From positions 3,844,001-3,908,000 of the forward strand of contig NZ_CP070619.1 of assembly GCF_017068395.1 (NCBI RefSeq): DNA of 64,000 bases. The letters run 5' to 3'. Of the stretch, positions 34,784 through 43,125 are shown one piece after another. Origin of the DNA: Rhodococcus pseudokoreensis. GTDB lineage: Bacteria; Actinomycetota; Actinomycetes; Mycobacteriales; Mycobacteriaceae. A program made the translations under genes and the position numbers. Within the stretch, counting starts at the first letter, position 1, and every line of letters begins with the position of its first letter. A model generated the notes under the pieces. That model ran no database searches and was not told the origin of the DNA. It saw only the letters and a program-made list of their open reading frames with translations.

Positions 34784-35611
34784 ATGGGTGGCAGGGGCAG
34801 GAGGGCGCTCATCGCGCCGGTCGTCGCGGTGATTCTCGGGGCGGGGGCGGCGTGCGATTCGCAGTCCGGCATTCCGACGGAGGAGCCCCCGGCCGACACG
34901 ATGTCCGCGCCCACCTCCGCGGCCGAGCCCACGACCACGGCGCCGCCGGCCCCTGTGCCGCAGGTGGTCGTCGGCGAGGTGCCCGGCAACCCCGCAGCGG
35001 TGGACGCCGTCCGTGCCTGGGCCACCGACCTGGTCATCCGGCCCGCCGCCGTCCCCGCGAAATGCTGGACTCTGCCGGCCGCCCAGGCCGCCGACCAGTA
35101 CGCCGACACGGCCGCGATCCTCGGGGCGCTCGCGCAACCCGGCCTCGACGGGCAGTTCGCGGTGTCGTGGACGGGCGGCGGCACCACGGTGTCCGTCAAA
35201 CGCAGCGAGATCGCGTCCGGCTACGCCTGCCCGCACGTCCACCCCGCCGGGACCGTCGACTTCTACACCCCCGCCGACGCCGAATACGCCGTCACCCGAT
35301 TCCTGTCGCGGGAGTCCGGGGCACCGGTGAACAGGGCGGACACCGAGACCGCCTACCCGCTGATCTGCCCCGGCCTGAGCCCGTGGGATCCGGCGGGCAC
35401 GGGCGCAGGCGGCCGGCCACCGCTCCGGCTCGACCCGGACGTCCTGGCCGGGACCACCGCGTTTGCCGCCGACGCGATGACCGCCACCCCCGTCCGCGGC
35501 GACTACCTGGACGTGTCCGTTCCGGTCACCGACGTGTCCGGGGTGACCGTCACCAAGCAGATCACGCTGTCCATCGGACCCGACGGTTATTGCCTGGGCG
35601 AAGTGACCTGA
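34784..35611 (+). CDS. Putative exported lipoprotein, unknown function
   Basis: Protein of 275 residues that I do not recognise. The N-terminus has Arg, a hydrophobic stretch and GAGAAC, which could be a weak lipobox, followed by a Pro/Thr/Ala-rich linker to about 55. The C-terminal domain has several Cys (AKCW, YACPH, LICPG, GYCLG), typical of an extracytoplasmic disulfide-bonded fold. ATG 34784 has GGAG very close. A hairpin follows at 35618-35657, so it may be monocistronic. Confidence 0.75.
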   Translation: MGGRGRRALIAPVVAVILGAGAACDSQSGIPTEEPPADTMSAPTSAAEPTTTAPPAPVPQVVVGEVPGNPAAVDAVRAWATDLVIRPAAVPAKCWTLPAAQAADQYADTAAILGALAQPGLDGQFAVSWTGGGTTVSVKRSEIASGYACPHVHPAGTVDFYTPADAEYAVTRFLSRESGAPVNRADTETAYPLICPGLSPWDPAGTGAGGRPPLRLDPDVLAGTTAFAADAMTATPVRGDYLDVSVPVTDVSGVTVTKQITLSIGPDGYCLGEVT

Positions 35612-35617
35612 CCCCAC

Positions 35618-35657
35618 GTGAGTGGCACGGTGTGCTGGAGCGCGCATTGTCACTCAC
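35618..35657. terminator. Hairpin of the GTGAGTG family
   Basis: GTGAGTGGCA (35618-35627) pairs with TGTCACTCAC (35648-35657), with one wobble, 6 bp after the lipoprotein stop. The arm core is shared with the hairpin at 53517-53558. Probable terminator. Confidence 0.65.
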
Positions 35658-35710
35658 CTGGGGGGAACGCCTACCCTGGAACAGTCGCTCAGCTCCCAGG
35701 AGGCATACCA

Positions 35711-37258
35711 GTGCAGGTCACCAGCGTCGGACACGCCGGATTCCACATCCAGACCGAGGCAGGCTCGATCCTGTGCGACCCGTGGGTCAACCCCGCGTAC
35801 TTCGGGTCCTGGTTCCCGTTCCCGGACAACACCCAGCTCGATTGGGACACCCTCGGCAACTGCGACTACCTGTACGTGTCGCACCTGCACAAGGACCACT
35901 TCGACCCGGAGAACCTCGCCAAGCACGTCGACAAGGACGCGACGGTGCTGCTCCCCGACTATCCGGTGCCGGACCTCAGGCGTGAGCTCGAGGCGCTGGG
36001 CTTCCACAAGTTCTTCGAGACCGAGGACTCCGTCAAACACACGGTCACCGGCCCCAAAGGCGACCTGGACATCATGATCATCGCGCTGCGTGCGCCCGCC
36101 GACGGTCCGATCGGCGACTCGGGTCTCGTGGTGTCCGACGGCGAAACCACCTGTTTCAACATGAACGACGCCCGGCCCGTCGACATGGACGTCCTGCACG
36201 ACGAGTTCGGCCAGATCGACATCCACCTGCTGCAGTACTCGGGGGCCATCTGGTACCCGATGGTGTACGACATCCCGACCAAGACGAAGGCCAACTTCGG
36301 CAAGCAGAAGCGTCAGCGCGGCATGGACCGCTGCCGCAGTTACATCGAGCAGGTTGCGGCCACGTGGGTGGTGCCGTCCGCCGGACCGCCGGTGTTCCTC
36401 GACGACGCACTGCGCTACCTCAACGACGACCGGGGCGACGAGGGCAACATCTTCCCCGACCAGATCACGTTCCTCGAGCAGATGCGGATCCACGGCAACG
36501 ACGGCGGCATCCTCATGATCCCGGGGTCCACCGCGGACCTGAAGGGCGGCGAGCTGACGCTCACGCACCCGATCCCGGACGCCGAGGTCGACAAGATCTT
36601 CTCCGAGAAGGCCGCGTACATCGAGAGCATGGCGCAGCGGATGGCGCCGGTCCTCGCCGCCGAGAAGGCCACCTGGGCACCCGCCGAGGGGGAACCGCTG
36701 CTCGAGGCGCTGAAGGCGAAGTTCGAGCCGATCATGAAGCAGTCCGACCTGATCTGCGACGGCATCGGCTACCCCGTCGGCCTGGTGATGGGCGACGAGA
36801 CCGTCGTCCTCGACTTCCCGGCGCGCACCGTCCGCCCGCGCGGCGAGAAGGACGGCAAGTACCGGTACGGCTTCCGCATCGCCCCCGAACTGGTGCGCAC
36901 GGTGCTGCGCGACGACGAGCCCGACTGGGTGAACACCATCTTTCTGTCCACCCGCTTCGAGGCGTGGCGTGTCGGCGGGTACAACGAGTTCCTCTACACG
37001 TTCTTCAAGTGCCTCACCGACGAGCGCATCGCGTACGCCGACGGCTGGTTCGCCGAGGCCCACGACGACTCCGCGTCGATCGAACTCGGCGGTTACGAGA
37101 TCCAGCGCCGCTGCCCGCACCTGAAGGCCGACCTGTCGAAGTTCGGCGTCGTCGACGGCACCAACCTCACCTGCAACCTGCACGGCTGGCAGTGGGACCT
37201 CGAGTCGGGGCGCTGCAAGACGTCCAAGGGACACGAGCTGCGGTCCACCAAGCTCTGA
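35711..37258 (+). CDS. Metallo-beta-lactamase fold / Rieske [2Fe-2S] fusion (Rv3818 type)
   Basis: Cytoplasmic protein of 515 residues with two metal centres. The N-terminal metallo-beta-lactamase fold carries HLHKDH (58-63). The C-terminus is a Rieske domain with CPH (468-470) and CNLH (488-491), 17 residues apart, the canonical 2Fe-2S ligand spacing. Start GTG 35711 has AGGAGG 8 bp upstream; the longer frame to 35618 covers a hairpin. Domain content recalls CMP-sialate hydroxylase, but the order is reversed. The conserved place beside acyltransferases in actinobacteria suggests an oxidative or hydrolytic housekeeping role; the reaction is unknown. Confidence 0.9.
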   Translation: MQVTSVGHAGFHIQTEAGSILCDPWVNPAYFGSWFPFPDNTQLDWDTLGNCDYLYVSHLHKDHFDPENLAKHVDKDATVLLPDYPVPDLRRELEALGFHKFFETEDSVKHTVTGPKGDLDIMIIALRAPADGPIGDSGLVVSDGETTCFNMNDARPVDMDVLHDEFGQIDIHLLQYSGAIWYPMVYDIPTKTKANFGKQKRQRGMDRCRSYIEQVAATWVVPSAGPPVFLDDALRYLNDDRGDEGNIFPDQITFLEQMRIHGNDGGILMIPGSTADLKGGELTLTHPIPDAEVDKIFSEKAAYIESMAQRMAPVLAAEKATWAPAEGEPLLEALKAKFEPIMKQSDLICDGIGYPVGLVMGDETVVLDFPARTVRPRGEKDGKYRYGFRIAPELVRTVLRDDEPDWVNTIFLSTRFEAWRVGGYNEFLYTFFKCLTDERIAYADGWFAEAHDDSASIELGGYEIQRRCPHLKADLSKFGVVDGTNLTCNLHGWQWDLESGRCKTSKGHELRSTKL

Positions 37259-37263
37259 CCGCG

Positions 37264-37318
37264 CCGGGCGAACGTACCCTTCGGCGCACCCGAGGCGTCG
37301 AAAGGTACGTTCACCCGG
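37264..37318. terminator. Bidirectional terminator with GGCGAACGTACC arms
   Basis: CCGGGCGAACGTACCCTT (37264-37281) pairs with AAAGGTACGTTCACCCGG (37301-37318), 18 bp with two wobble positions, between the convergent Rieske fusion and bfr genes. The 12-mer GGCGAACGTACC recurs at 37847-37858. Confidence 0.85.
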
Positions 37319-37336
37319 CGGCGGGTGTCACCCGGT

Positions 37337-37822
37337 CTAGCCGACGGTCGGCGGCTGATCGACGAGCTGGGCCATGTAGAGCTGGTCGCCCATCTTATCC
37401 ATCAGCTCGATCTGCGTCTCCAGGTAGTCGATGTGATCCTCTTCTTCCTTGAGGATCCCCTCGAGCAGCTTCGCCGACGTGGCATCGCCCTTCTCGCGGC
37501 ACATCTGGATGCCCGGACGCAGGCGTTCGACGACCTCGACTTCGATGGAGAGGTCGGAGTGGAACTGCTCGCGCAGGTCCTGCCCGATGCGCAGCGGCAG
37601 CAGCTTCTGATAGTTCGGAAGCGCTTCGAGAAACAGGATTCGGTCGGTGAGAATCTCGGCGTGAGTCATCTCTTCGATGGACTCCGCGCGAGTCTTGTCC
37701 GCGAGTTTCGTGAAGCCCCAATTGGCTTGCATCTTCGAGTGCAGGAAGTACTGGTTGATCGCGGTCAGCTCACTGGTCAACTGTTCGTTGAGGAGAGCAA
37801 TGATCTCGTCGTCGCCACGCAT
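37337..37822 (-). CDS. bfr: Bacterioferritin, haem type
   Basis: Iron-storage cage subunit of 161 residues. All six ferroxidase ligands fall at the E. coli Bfr numbers (Glu18, Glu51, His54, Glu94, Glu127, His130), and Met52, the haem ligand, is present in EEMTHAE. ATG 37822. It lies 90 bp downstream of bfd and in the same direction, so the release ferredoxin and the store are probably linked. The copy of GGCGAACGTACC upstream (37847-37858) may end the bfd transcript. Confidence 0.95.
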   Translation of the reverse strand: MRGDDEIIALLNEQLTSELTAINQYFLHSKMQANWGFTKLADKTRAESIEEMTHAEILTDRILFLEALPNYQKLLPLRIGQDLREQFHSDLSIEVEVVERLRPGIQMCREKGDATSAKLLEGILKEEEDHIDYLETQIELMDKMGDQLYMAQLVDQPPTVG

Positions 37823-37912
37823 GACTTCTCCGTTCGCCCCGGTTGAGGCGAACGTACCACTGGCTATACGCCTGTGAGGCGAATCGCGGGATTCAGTTGT
37901 GCTGCAGATTCG

Positions 37913-38095
37913 TCACGCGGCCGTGCTGCCGACGGGCGTCCGCTCGCCCAGAATCTCCTTCAACCGATCTACGCAGGTTCCACATCCCCAGCCGGCGCCG
38001 CAACGCTCGCCGATCGCATCCGCGCTGTCGGCCCCGGCGGCACAGTGCTCATGCACTTCGTCTTCCGTCACGGCCTTGCAGATGCACACGAACAT
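37913..38095 (-). CDS. bfd: Bacterioferritin-associated ferredoxin
   Basis: Small [2Fe-2S] protein of 60 residues that reduces iron in bacterioferritin so it can be released. The BFD-fold cluster ligands are CxC near the N-terminus (VCIC) and CxxC (GCGTC). ATG 38095. An IdeR-like box sits 23-41 bp upstream, which suggests induction when iron is low, opposite to the storage ferritins. Confidence 0.93.
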   Translation of the reverse strand: MFVCICKAVTEDEVHEHCAAGADSADAIGERCGAGWGCGTCVDRLKEILGERTPVGSTAA

Positions 38096-38117
38096 GTGGA
38101 GCTCCTTACCAACGAGA

Positions 38118-38136
38118 TTAGGTAAGGGTTACATCA
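38118..38136 (-). promoter_or_regulatory. Putative IdeR/DtxR box upstream of bfd
   Basis: The + strand 19-mer TTAGGTAAGGGTTACATCA matches 14 of 19 positions of the IdeR consensus TTAGGTTAGGCTAACCTAA. A 7-bp inverted repeat CCTTACC/GGTAAGG (38104-38110, 38121-38127) overlaps it. Binding is inferred. Confidence 0.5.
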
Positions 38137-38185
38137 TTCTGCCGTTCGCGCAAGGGTAGCCTTCCCAAAATCTCAGGAAAGCGCG

Positions 38186-39442
38186 TCACGGTTTCAGAAC
38201 ATCCGTCCCGACGAACGGCACGAGCGCCTCCGGCACCCGCACGGTGCCGTCGGACTGCTGGTGGTTCTCCAGGATGGCCACGATCCACCGAGTGGTGGCG
38301 AGGGTGCCGTTGAGGGTCGCGGCCGTCTGCGGCTTCCCGTTCTCGTCGCGGTACCGCACCCCGAGACGACGTGCCTGGAACGTCGTGCAGTTGGACGTCG
38401 ACGTGAGCTCCCGGTACGCCTGCTGCGTCGGCACCCAGGCCTCGCAGTCGAACTTGCGGGCCGCCGACGACCCCAGGTCGCCGCCGGCCACGTCGATCAC
38501 GCGGTACGGCACGTCGATGGCAGCGAGCATGTCGCGCTCCCACGCGAGCAGACGCTGGTGCTCGGCGTCGGCGTCCTCCGGCTTGCAGTAGGTGAACATC
38601 TCCACCTTGTCGAACTGGTGCACCCGGATGATGCCGCGGGTGTCCTTGCCGTAGCTGCCCGCCTCGCGACGGAAACACGTCGACCAGCCGGCGTACCGCT
38701 TGGGGCCGTCGGCGAGGTCGAGGATCTCCCCCGAGTGGTACCCGGCCAGCGGGACCTCGGACGTGCCGACGAGGTAGAGGTCGTCGTCGGCGAGGTGGTA
38801 GATCTCGTCCGCATGCGCGCCGAGGAACCCGGTTCCCGCCATGATCTCCGGTCGCACCAGCACCGGCGGGATCATCATCTGGAAGCCGTTGGCCATCGCC
38901 TTCTGCGCGGCCAGCTGCAGCATTCCCAGCTGCAGCATGGCGCCGAAGCCGGTGAGGAAGTAGAAGCGGGCGCCCGAGACCTTCGCGCCGCGCTCCATGT
39001 CGATCAGGCCCAGCGACTCACCCAGCTCGAGGTGGTCCTTGGGTTCGAAGTCGAACGCGGGAATCTCCCCGACCGTCTCGAGGGTGACGAAGTCGTCCTC
39101 ACCGCCCGCGGGAGCGCCGTCCTGCACGACGTTGGAGATCGCCCGGTGCGCGGCGTCGAGCGCGGCCTGCGCCTCGTGCTGCTCGGCCTCGGCCTGCTTC
39201 ACCTTGGCCGCGAGCTCCTTGGATCCCTCGAGCAGCGCCGGACGCTCCTCCGGGGACGCCTGCCCGACCTTCTTGCCGAACGCCTTCTGCTCGGCACGCA
39301 GGTTGTCGCCGGCGAGAACGGCGGCACGACGGGACGCGTCGGCCTCGAGCAGCGCGTCGACCAGGGCGGGATCTTCGCCACGGGTGCGCTGCGATTCGCG
39401 GACGGCGTCGGGGTTCTCGCGGAGGAACTTCAGGTCAATCAC
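38186..39442 (-). CDS. serS: Seryl-tRNA synthetase
   Basis: Class II aminoacyl-tRNA synthetase charging tRNA-Ser, 418 residues, cytoplasmic homodimer. The N-terminal long coiled-coil arm (about 30-105) is followed by the catalytic domain with motif 2 [22 protein letters not shown] and motif 3 near [19 protein letters not shown] 39442 begins the canonical [11 protein letters not shown]. It is convergent with nothing and sits 33 bp after the ankyrin gene on the same strand. Confidence 0.98.
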   Translation of the reverse strand: MIDLKFLRENPDAVRESQRTRGEDPALVDALLEADASRRAAVLAGDNLRAEQKAFGKKVGQASPEERPALLEGSKELAAKVKQAEAEQHEAQAALDAAHRAISNVVQDGAPAGGEDDFVTLETVGEIPAFDFEPKDHLELGESLGLIDMERGAKVSGARFYFLTGFGAMLQLGMLQLAAQKAMANGFQMMIPPVLVRPEIMAGTGFLGAHADEIYHLADDDLYLVGTSEVPLAGYHSGEILDLADGPKRYAGWSTCFRREAGSYGKDTRGIIRVHQFDKVEMFTYCKPEDADAEHQRLLAWERDMLAAIDVPYRVIDVAGGDLGSSAARKFDCEAWVPTQQAYRELTSTSNCTTFQARRLGVRYRDENGKPQTAATLNGTLATTRWIVAILENHQQSDGTVRVPEALVPFVGTDVLKP

Positions 39443-39475
39443 GGCTTCAAACCCTACCGGGCGCCGCGGAGCGGC

Positions 39476-39895
39476 TCACTCCGGTTTCGGTTCCAGCAGG
39501 CTCAGCAGGTCCTCGCGGCCGAACATCCGGGCGGCGTCGACGGCGGTCGGATGGCCCGCCGTGCCGTCGGCGCCACCGGCGACGAGGGCCCGCACCACGG
39601 CGTCCTCGCCCTTGAACAGCGCCCCTGCCAGCGGCGACTGTCCCTTGTCGTTGAGCCGGTCGACGTCGGCCCCGCGGTCGATCAGGACCTGCACGGCCTC
39701 GGCGTGGCCGTGGTAGGCCGCCAGCATCACCAGCGTGTCGCCGTTCTGATTGGCCAGGTTCACCGGGACGCCCGCGTCGAGGTACGTGGCTAGGGACACG
39801 GCGTCGCCGGATCGTGCCGTGTCGAACACGCGCCCGGCGAGCTCCTGCAGTTCGGGATCCACCGGTTCGGCGGAGCGTTGAGAGTCGTCACTCAT
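39476..39895 (-). CDS. Small ankyrin-repeat protein
   Basis: Cytoplasmic protein of 139 residues with about three ankyrin repeats (GDTLVMLAAYHGHAEAVQVL, GQSPLAGALFKGEDAVV, GHPTAVDAARMFGREDLL). ATG 39895. Ankyrin proteins mediate binding; the partner is unknown. Same strand and 33 bp upstream of serS, so co-transcription is possible. Divergent from the septum-formation-like gene. Confidence 0.88.
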   Translation of the reverse strand: MSDDSQRSAEPVDPELQELAGRVFDTARSGDAVSLATYLDAGVPVNLANQNGDTLVMLAAYHGHAEAVQVLIDRGADVDRLNDKGQSPLAGALFKGEDAVVRALVAGGADGTAGHPTAVDAARMFGREDLLSLLEPKPE

Positions 39896-39976
39896 GGTGA
39901 TCGAAGTTACGCCGGGTTCGAGCCGATTGCGGGAGTTGTTCTGCTTCCTCGATCGGAACGGGCATTATGGAAATCG

Positions 39977-41083
39977 ATGTCCTCAGATCAGTCGAACGGC
40001 GCCGACCCCCAGCCGCAGAATGCCGGGCAACCGGAGAAGGCTCCCCGCAGCATGTCCGCGACCACGACGCGTCGCGCGCTCGCGGCCGTCGCGGCAGGTG
40101 CCGTGGTGGCGGCGATCGCCACGTTCGCGATCGCCGGCGGTTTCAACCGCAGCGACAACCTCCCCACGCACTCGACCGGTGCCGGACCGCAGGCGACGGG
40201 TTCGGCGGAGGGCGACGCGTTCTCTTCGGCGACGGCGGGCGACTGCCTCGACTGGACGCCGTCGACCGACCCCCAGGAAGACCGGAAGGACGTCGCGAAG
40301 GTCGACTGCGCGGACGAGCACCGGTTCGAGGTGACGGCACCGCTGGATCTCAGCGTGTACCCGGGGGCCGAGTTCGGTCCCGGTTCGCGTTACCCGGGTG
40401 CGCTGCGGTTCGCCGCGCTGCGGGACGAGCACTGCGTGCCCGCCGTCGACTCCTACCTCGGCGCGAAGTTCGATCCGTACGGCAAGTTCAGTGTGGGCCT
40501 GATGTTCCCCAGCGAGTCCGGCTGGGCGGCGGGCGAACGCACCCTGCGGTGCGGCCTCCAATTCTCCAGCACGGCAGGAACGTTGCTGCCGTTCACCGGG
40601 AAGGTCGCCGAGCAGGACCAATCCAACATCTGGGACCCGGGCACGTGCATCGGCATCAACCAGAACGTGCCGACCGATCCCGTCGACTGCGCGCAACCCC
40701 ATGCCTTCGAAGTGATCTCCGTCGTCGACCTGGCCACCCAGTTCCCGTCGTCGATGCCGTCCGTCGAGGATCAGGACAAGTATCTCGAGGGCGTGTGCAC
40801 GCAGGCCGCCAACGAATACCTCGGTTCCGCCGACGCGCTGCGGAACAAGACGCTCACGCTGTTCTGGGACAACCTGGAACTCGACAGCTGGCTCGCGGGC
40901 AGCCGGCGGGTGAACTGCTCGGTCGGCAAGGAGACCGACGCGGGCGGCTTCTCGACCATCACCGGGTCGGCGAAGGGCGAGATACTCATCAACGGCGCGG
41001 CACCCGTGCCTCCGCCGCCGGTCCCGGAGGGCAGGTCGATGCCGACGCCGCTCCCCGGCGCGGCCCCGCCCCCCGGGAACTGA
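39977..41083 (+). CDS. Septum-formation family membrane protein (Rv3835 type)
   Basis: Membrane protein of 368 residues. A polar N-terminus (about 1-28), one transmembrane helix (about 33-53), then an extracytoplasmic region with two copies of a Cys-rich unit (GDCLDW...VDCADEHRFEV and GTCIGI...VDCAQPHAFEV), the hallmark of the Septum_form family, then a Pro-rich tail. ATG 39977 is used over longer frames. It overlaps the following metallopeptidase start region by a few bases, an order conserved in M. tuberculosis (Rv3835-Rv3836). A division role is by family name only. Confidence 0.88.
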   Translation: MSSDQSNGADPQPQNAGQPEKAPRSMSATTTRRALAAVAAGAVVAAIATFAIAGGFNRSDNLPTHSTGAGPQATGSAEGDAFSSATAGDCLDWTPSTDPQEDRKDVAKVDCADEHRFEVTAPLDLSVYPGAEFGPGSRYPGALRFAALRDEHCVPAVDSYLGAKFDPYGKFSVGLMFPSESGWAAGERTLRCGLQFSSTAGTLLPFTGKVAEQDQSNIWDPGTCIGINQNVPTDPVDCAQPHAFEVISVVDLATQFPSSMPSVEDQDKYLEGVCTQAANEYLGSADALRNKTLTLFWDNLELDSWLAGSRRVNCSVGKETDAGGFSTITGSAKGEILINGAAPVPPPPVPEGRSMPTPLPGAAPPPGN

Positions 41084-41084
41084 T

Positions 41085-41435
41085 GTGGCGGTGAGCATGA
41101 CGCCCGGCCGATTCGAGGAATTGGTGGGCGACGCACTCGATCTGATCCCACCCCAGCTCGCGGCCGCGATCGACAACGTCGTCGTCCTGGTCGACGACCG
41201 CAACGACGAGGACCCGTATCTGCTGGGCCTCTACCACGGGATCGCTCTGACGGAACGGGACAGTCATTACGGCGGATCGCTGCCCGATACGATTACCGTC
41301 TATCGCGACGCCCTCCTCGAAATCTGCAGTTCGGAGGAGGAAGTCGTCCACGAGGTAGCCGTAACCGTCATACACGAGGTTGCGCACTACTTCGGGATAG
41401 AAGAAGATCGCTTGCACGAGCTCGGCTGGGGATGA
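41085..41435 (+). CDS. Small zincin metallopeptidase (Rv3836 type)
   Basis: Predicted zinc metallopeptidase of 116 residues in the MggA/zincin_1 family. The active site HEVAHYFGI (HExxH with a downstream His in LHELGWG) is near the C-terminus. GTG 41085 follows the upstream stop by 1 bp; GTG 41091 or ATG 41097 are alternatives. Operon with the septum-formation-like gene. Substrate unknown, cytoplasmic. Confidence 0.9.
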   Translation: MAVSMTPGRFEELVGDALDLIPPQLAAAIDNVVVLVDDRNDEDPYLLGLYHGIALTERDSHYGGSLPDTITVYRDALLEICSSEEEVVHEVAVTVIHEVAHYFGIEEDRLHELGWG

Positions 41436-41585
41436 ACGGTTTTCCCGAGAAGAAATTTCTCGGGATCGGGGGGAACCGAAGAGCGCGGTGCGGCGTCCAA
41501 GTGTGTAGGGACAGCTGCACATGCAGTTCGTTTGCCGGGGGGCAACTGCCTTCCGCCTGCCTAGGTCAGAAGGAGTTCGACGCAC

Positions 41586-41891
41586 ATGCCAGATCTGCAC
41601 GTCGCACCTGAAGCGCTCGTCGCCGCCGCCGTGGAACTCGACGCGCTCGCGGCGCGTCTCGAGACAGCGGTCGCTCTCAGCTCCGCAGCCATCCGCGTGC
41701 TCCCCTCCGGGAGCGAAGAGGTGTCCCTGCACGCGGCCGGTTATTTCAACACCGTCGCAAGCACGTTCACCCCCGCTGTCGCGCAGGGCATCCTCGAGAT
41801 GCGCGAGACCGCGAACACGCTCCGCACCCAGGCCGCGTTGTATGTCGCCGAGGACGTCGCGCTCGGCGCGACCCTCGCCGCGGGCATGTGA
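41586..41891 (+). CDS. PE-family protein
   Basis: Substrate of a type VII (ESX) secretion system, 101 residues: the PE domain alone with no tail. Pro8-Glu9 stand at the canonical positions (HVAPEAL), two helices follow, and the C-terminal ESX signal YxxxD is YVAED (86-90). ATG 41586 has AAGGAG about 12 bp upstream. It is 34 bp before a PPE gene and an EspG gene, the usual pairing of a PE/PPE heterodimer with its chaperone. No other ESX component is in the window. Confidence 0.9.
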   Translation: MPDLHVAPEALVAAAVELDALAARLETAVALSSAAIRVLPSGSEEVSLHAAGYFNTVASTFTPAVAQGILEMRETANTLRTQAALYVAEDVALGATLAAGM

Positions 41892-41925
41892 CGGCCGGCG
41901 CCTCGAAACCACCAGGAGATCAGAC

Positions 41926-43125
41926 ATGACCATGGGACTGACAGGTGTCATCTGGTTGCCCCGCGGGGCAACCGTCAACTCGACCACGCTCATCGCGGGC
42001 GCGGGACCGGTGCCGCTGAGCGTGGCGAGTGCGGCGTGGACGGCGCTGTCCACCAGCTTCGTCGACGCCAACCTCACGCTGGTCCGTGTGATGGCCGAAC
42101 TCGCGGCCGGCTGGCAGGGTGTGTCCGCGGTCGCGGCACTCGCGAAGATCACGCCGTTCACGGTGTGGACGGCCGAATGCGCGGAACTCGCCGCGGACAC
42201 GGCCGCGAAGGCGGGCCTCGAAGCGGGCGCGTACACCACCGCCGCGCTGATCATGCCGAGCATTCCCGAGATCGTCGCCGTGAAGACCGCGAAGGCCACC
42301 GCGTACACGACGGGTGGCGCGCTCAACGGCACCGCTGCGGCCGCGGAGGCCGCCGACCGTGCGATGGACATCCGCGCGGGGCTCGTGATGGAGGGTTACG
42401 AGGCCGCGTCGAACATCCTGGCGCTGAAACGCACCTATCGGCAGCCCCCTCGGATCGTCACCAAGGCCGATTCGAAGGAGGTCGGGAGTTTCGACGAAAT
42501 CCCGTCCGACGGTGAATTCGATCCGACGCGCGCTGCCGCGGCCGCTGTGATGGCCGTGGGCCAGAATCCGGCCGTCACCACGGCCGCGTCGCAGGTCGGC
42601 AGCATCGCGGGCACCACCGTCTCCACCGCCACGTCGGCGGCGAGCAACATCGGTGGCGCGGCGTTGTCCGCGGTCACCGGTGGCGGCGCCGCCCCGATGA
42701 TGGGTGGTGCGCCGATGCTGTCCGGTGGCTCGTACGGCGGCGGTTCCGCGTCGACCAGTGCCGCGGCGGCGGCCCGCACCTCCGTTGGTGGCATCGCGGC
42801 CGGCGCGGCAGGCGGGGCGACGCTGCCCGAGGGCTGGGGCCGGGCCGACGGCGGCCAGGGTGCACGGCCCGGCGCACCGGCGGCCGCACCCGGCGGGGTG
42901 ATCGGAGACGTCCGCGCCGACGTGAACCCGGCCGCGGCGGCGCGCGGCGGCACCGGCAACGGACCGATGTCGGTCGGTCGCGGGGCGGGCGCGGGCGGTT
43001 CACAGGACGACGACGAGCGGGAGACCCCCGACTACCTGAAGAACTTCGAGCACTTCTCGGACGGACGCACGGTCATCCCCTCGGTCATCGGCGCGAACCC
43101 CGACCACCGGGAGTCCGGACGGTGA
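41926..43125 (+). CDS. PPE-family protein with atypical N-terminus
   Basis: ESX-exported partner of the PE protein, 399 residues. The helical PPE domain (about 1-175) contains GAGPVPLSVASAAW and the WxG turn GWQG (62-65), but the Pro-Pro-Glu signature is absent; the equivalent is WLPRGATVN. The C-terminal 220 residues are Gly/Ala/Ser-rich low complexity ending in a charged segment (DDDERETPDYLKNFEHFSDG). ATG 41926 has AGGAG 9 bp upstream. It overlaps espG by GTGA (43122-43125), so PPE and chaperone are coupled. Confidence 0.88.
   Translation: MTMGLTGVIWLPRGATVNSTTLIAGAGPVPLSVASAAWTALSTSFVDANLTLVRVMAELAAGWQGVSAVAALAKITPFTVWTAECAELAADTAAKAGLEAGAYTTAALIMPSIPEIVAVKTAKATAYTTGGALNGTAAAAEAADRAMDIRAGLVMEGYEAASNILALKRTYRQPPRIVTKADSKEVGSFDEIPSDGEFDPTRAAAAAVMAVGQNPAVTTAASQVGSIAGTTVSTATSAASNIGGAALSAVTGGGAAPMMGGAPMLSGGSYGGGSASTSAAAAARTSVGGIAAGAAGGATLPEGWGRADGGQGARPGAPAAAPGGVIGDVRADVNPAAAARGGTGNGPMSVGRGAGAGGSQDDDERETPDYLKNFEHFSDGRTVIPSVIGANPDHRESGR

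Noticed and set aside
38186..39895. tRNA gene near serS
   Set aside because: No tRNA-like cloverleaf or T-loop was seen on either strand in the gaps around serS.
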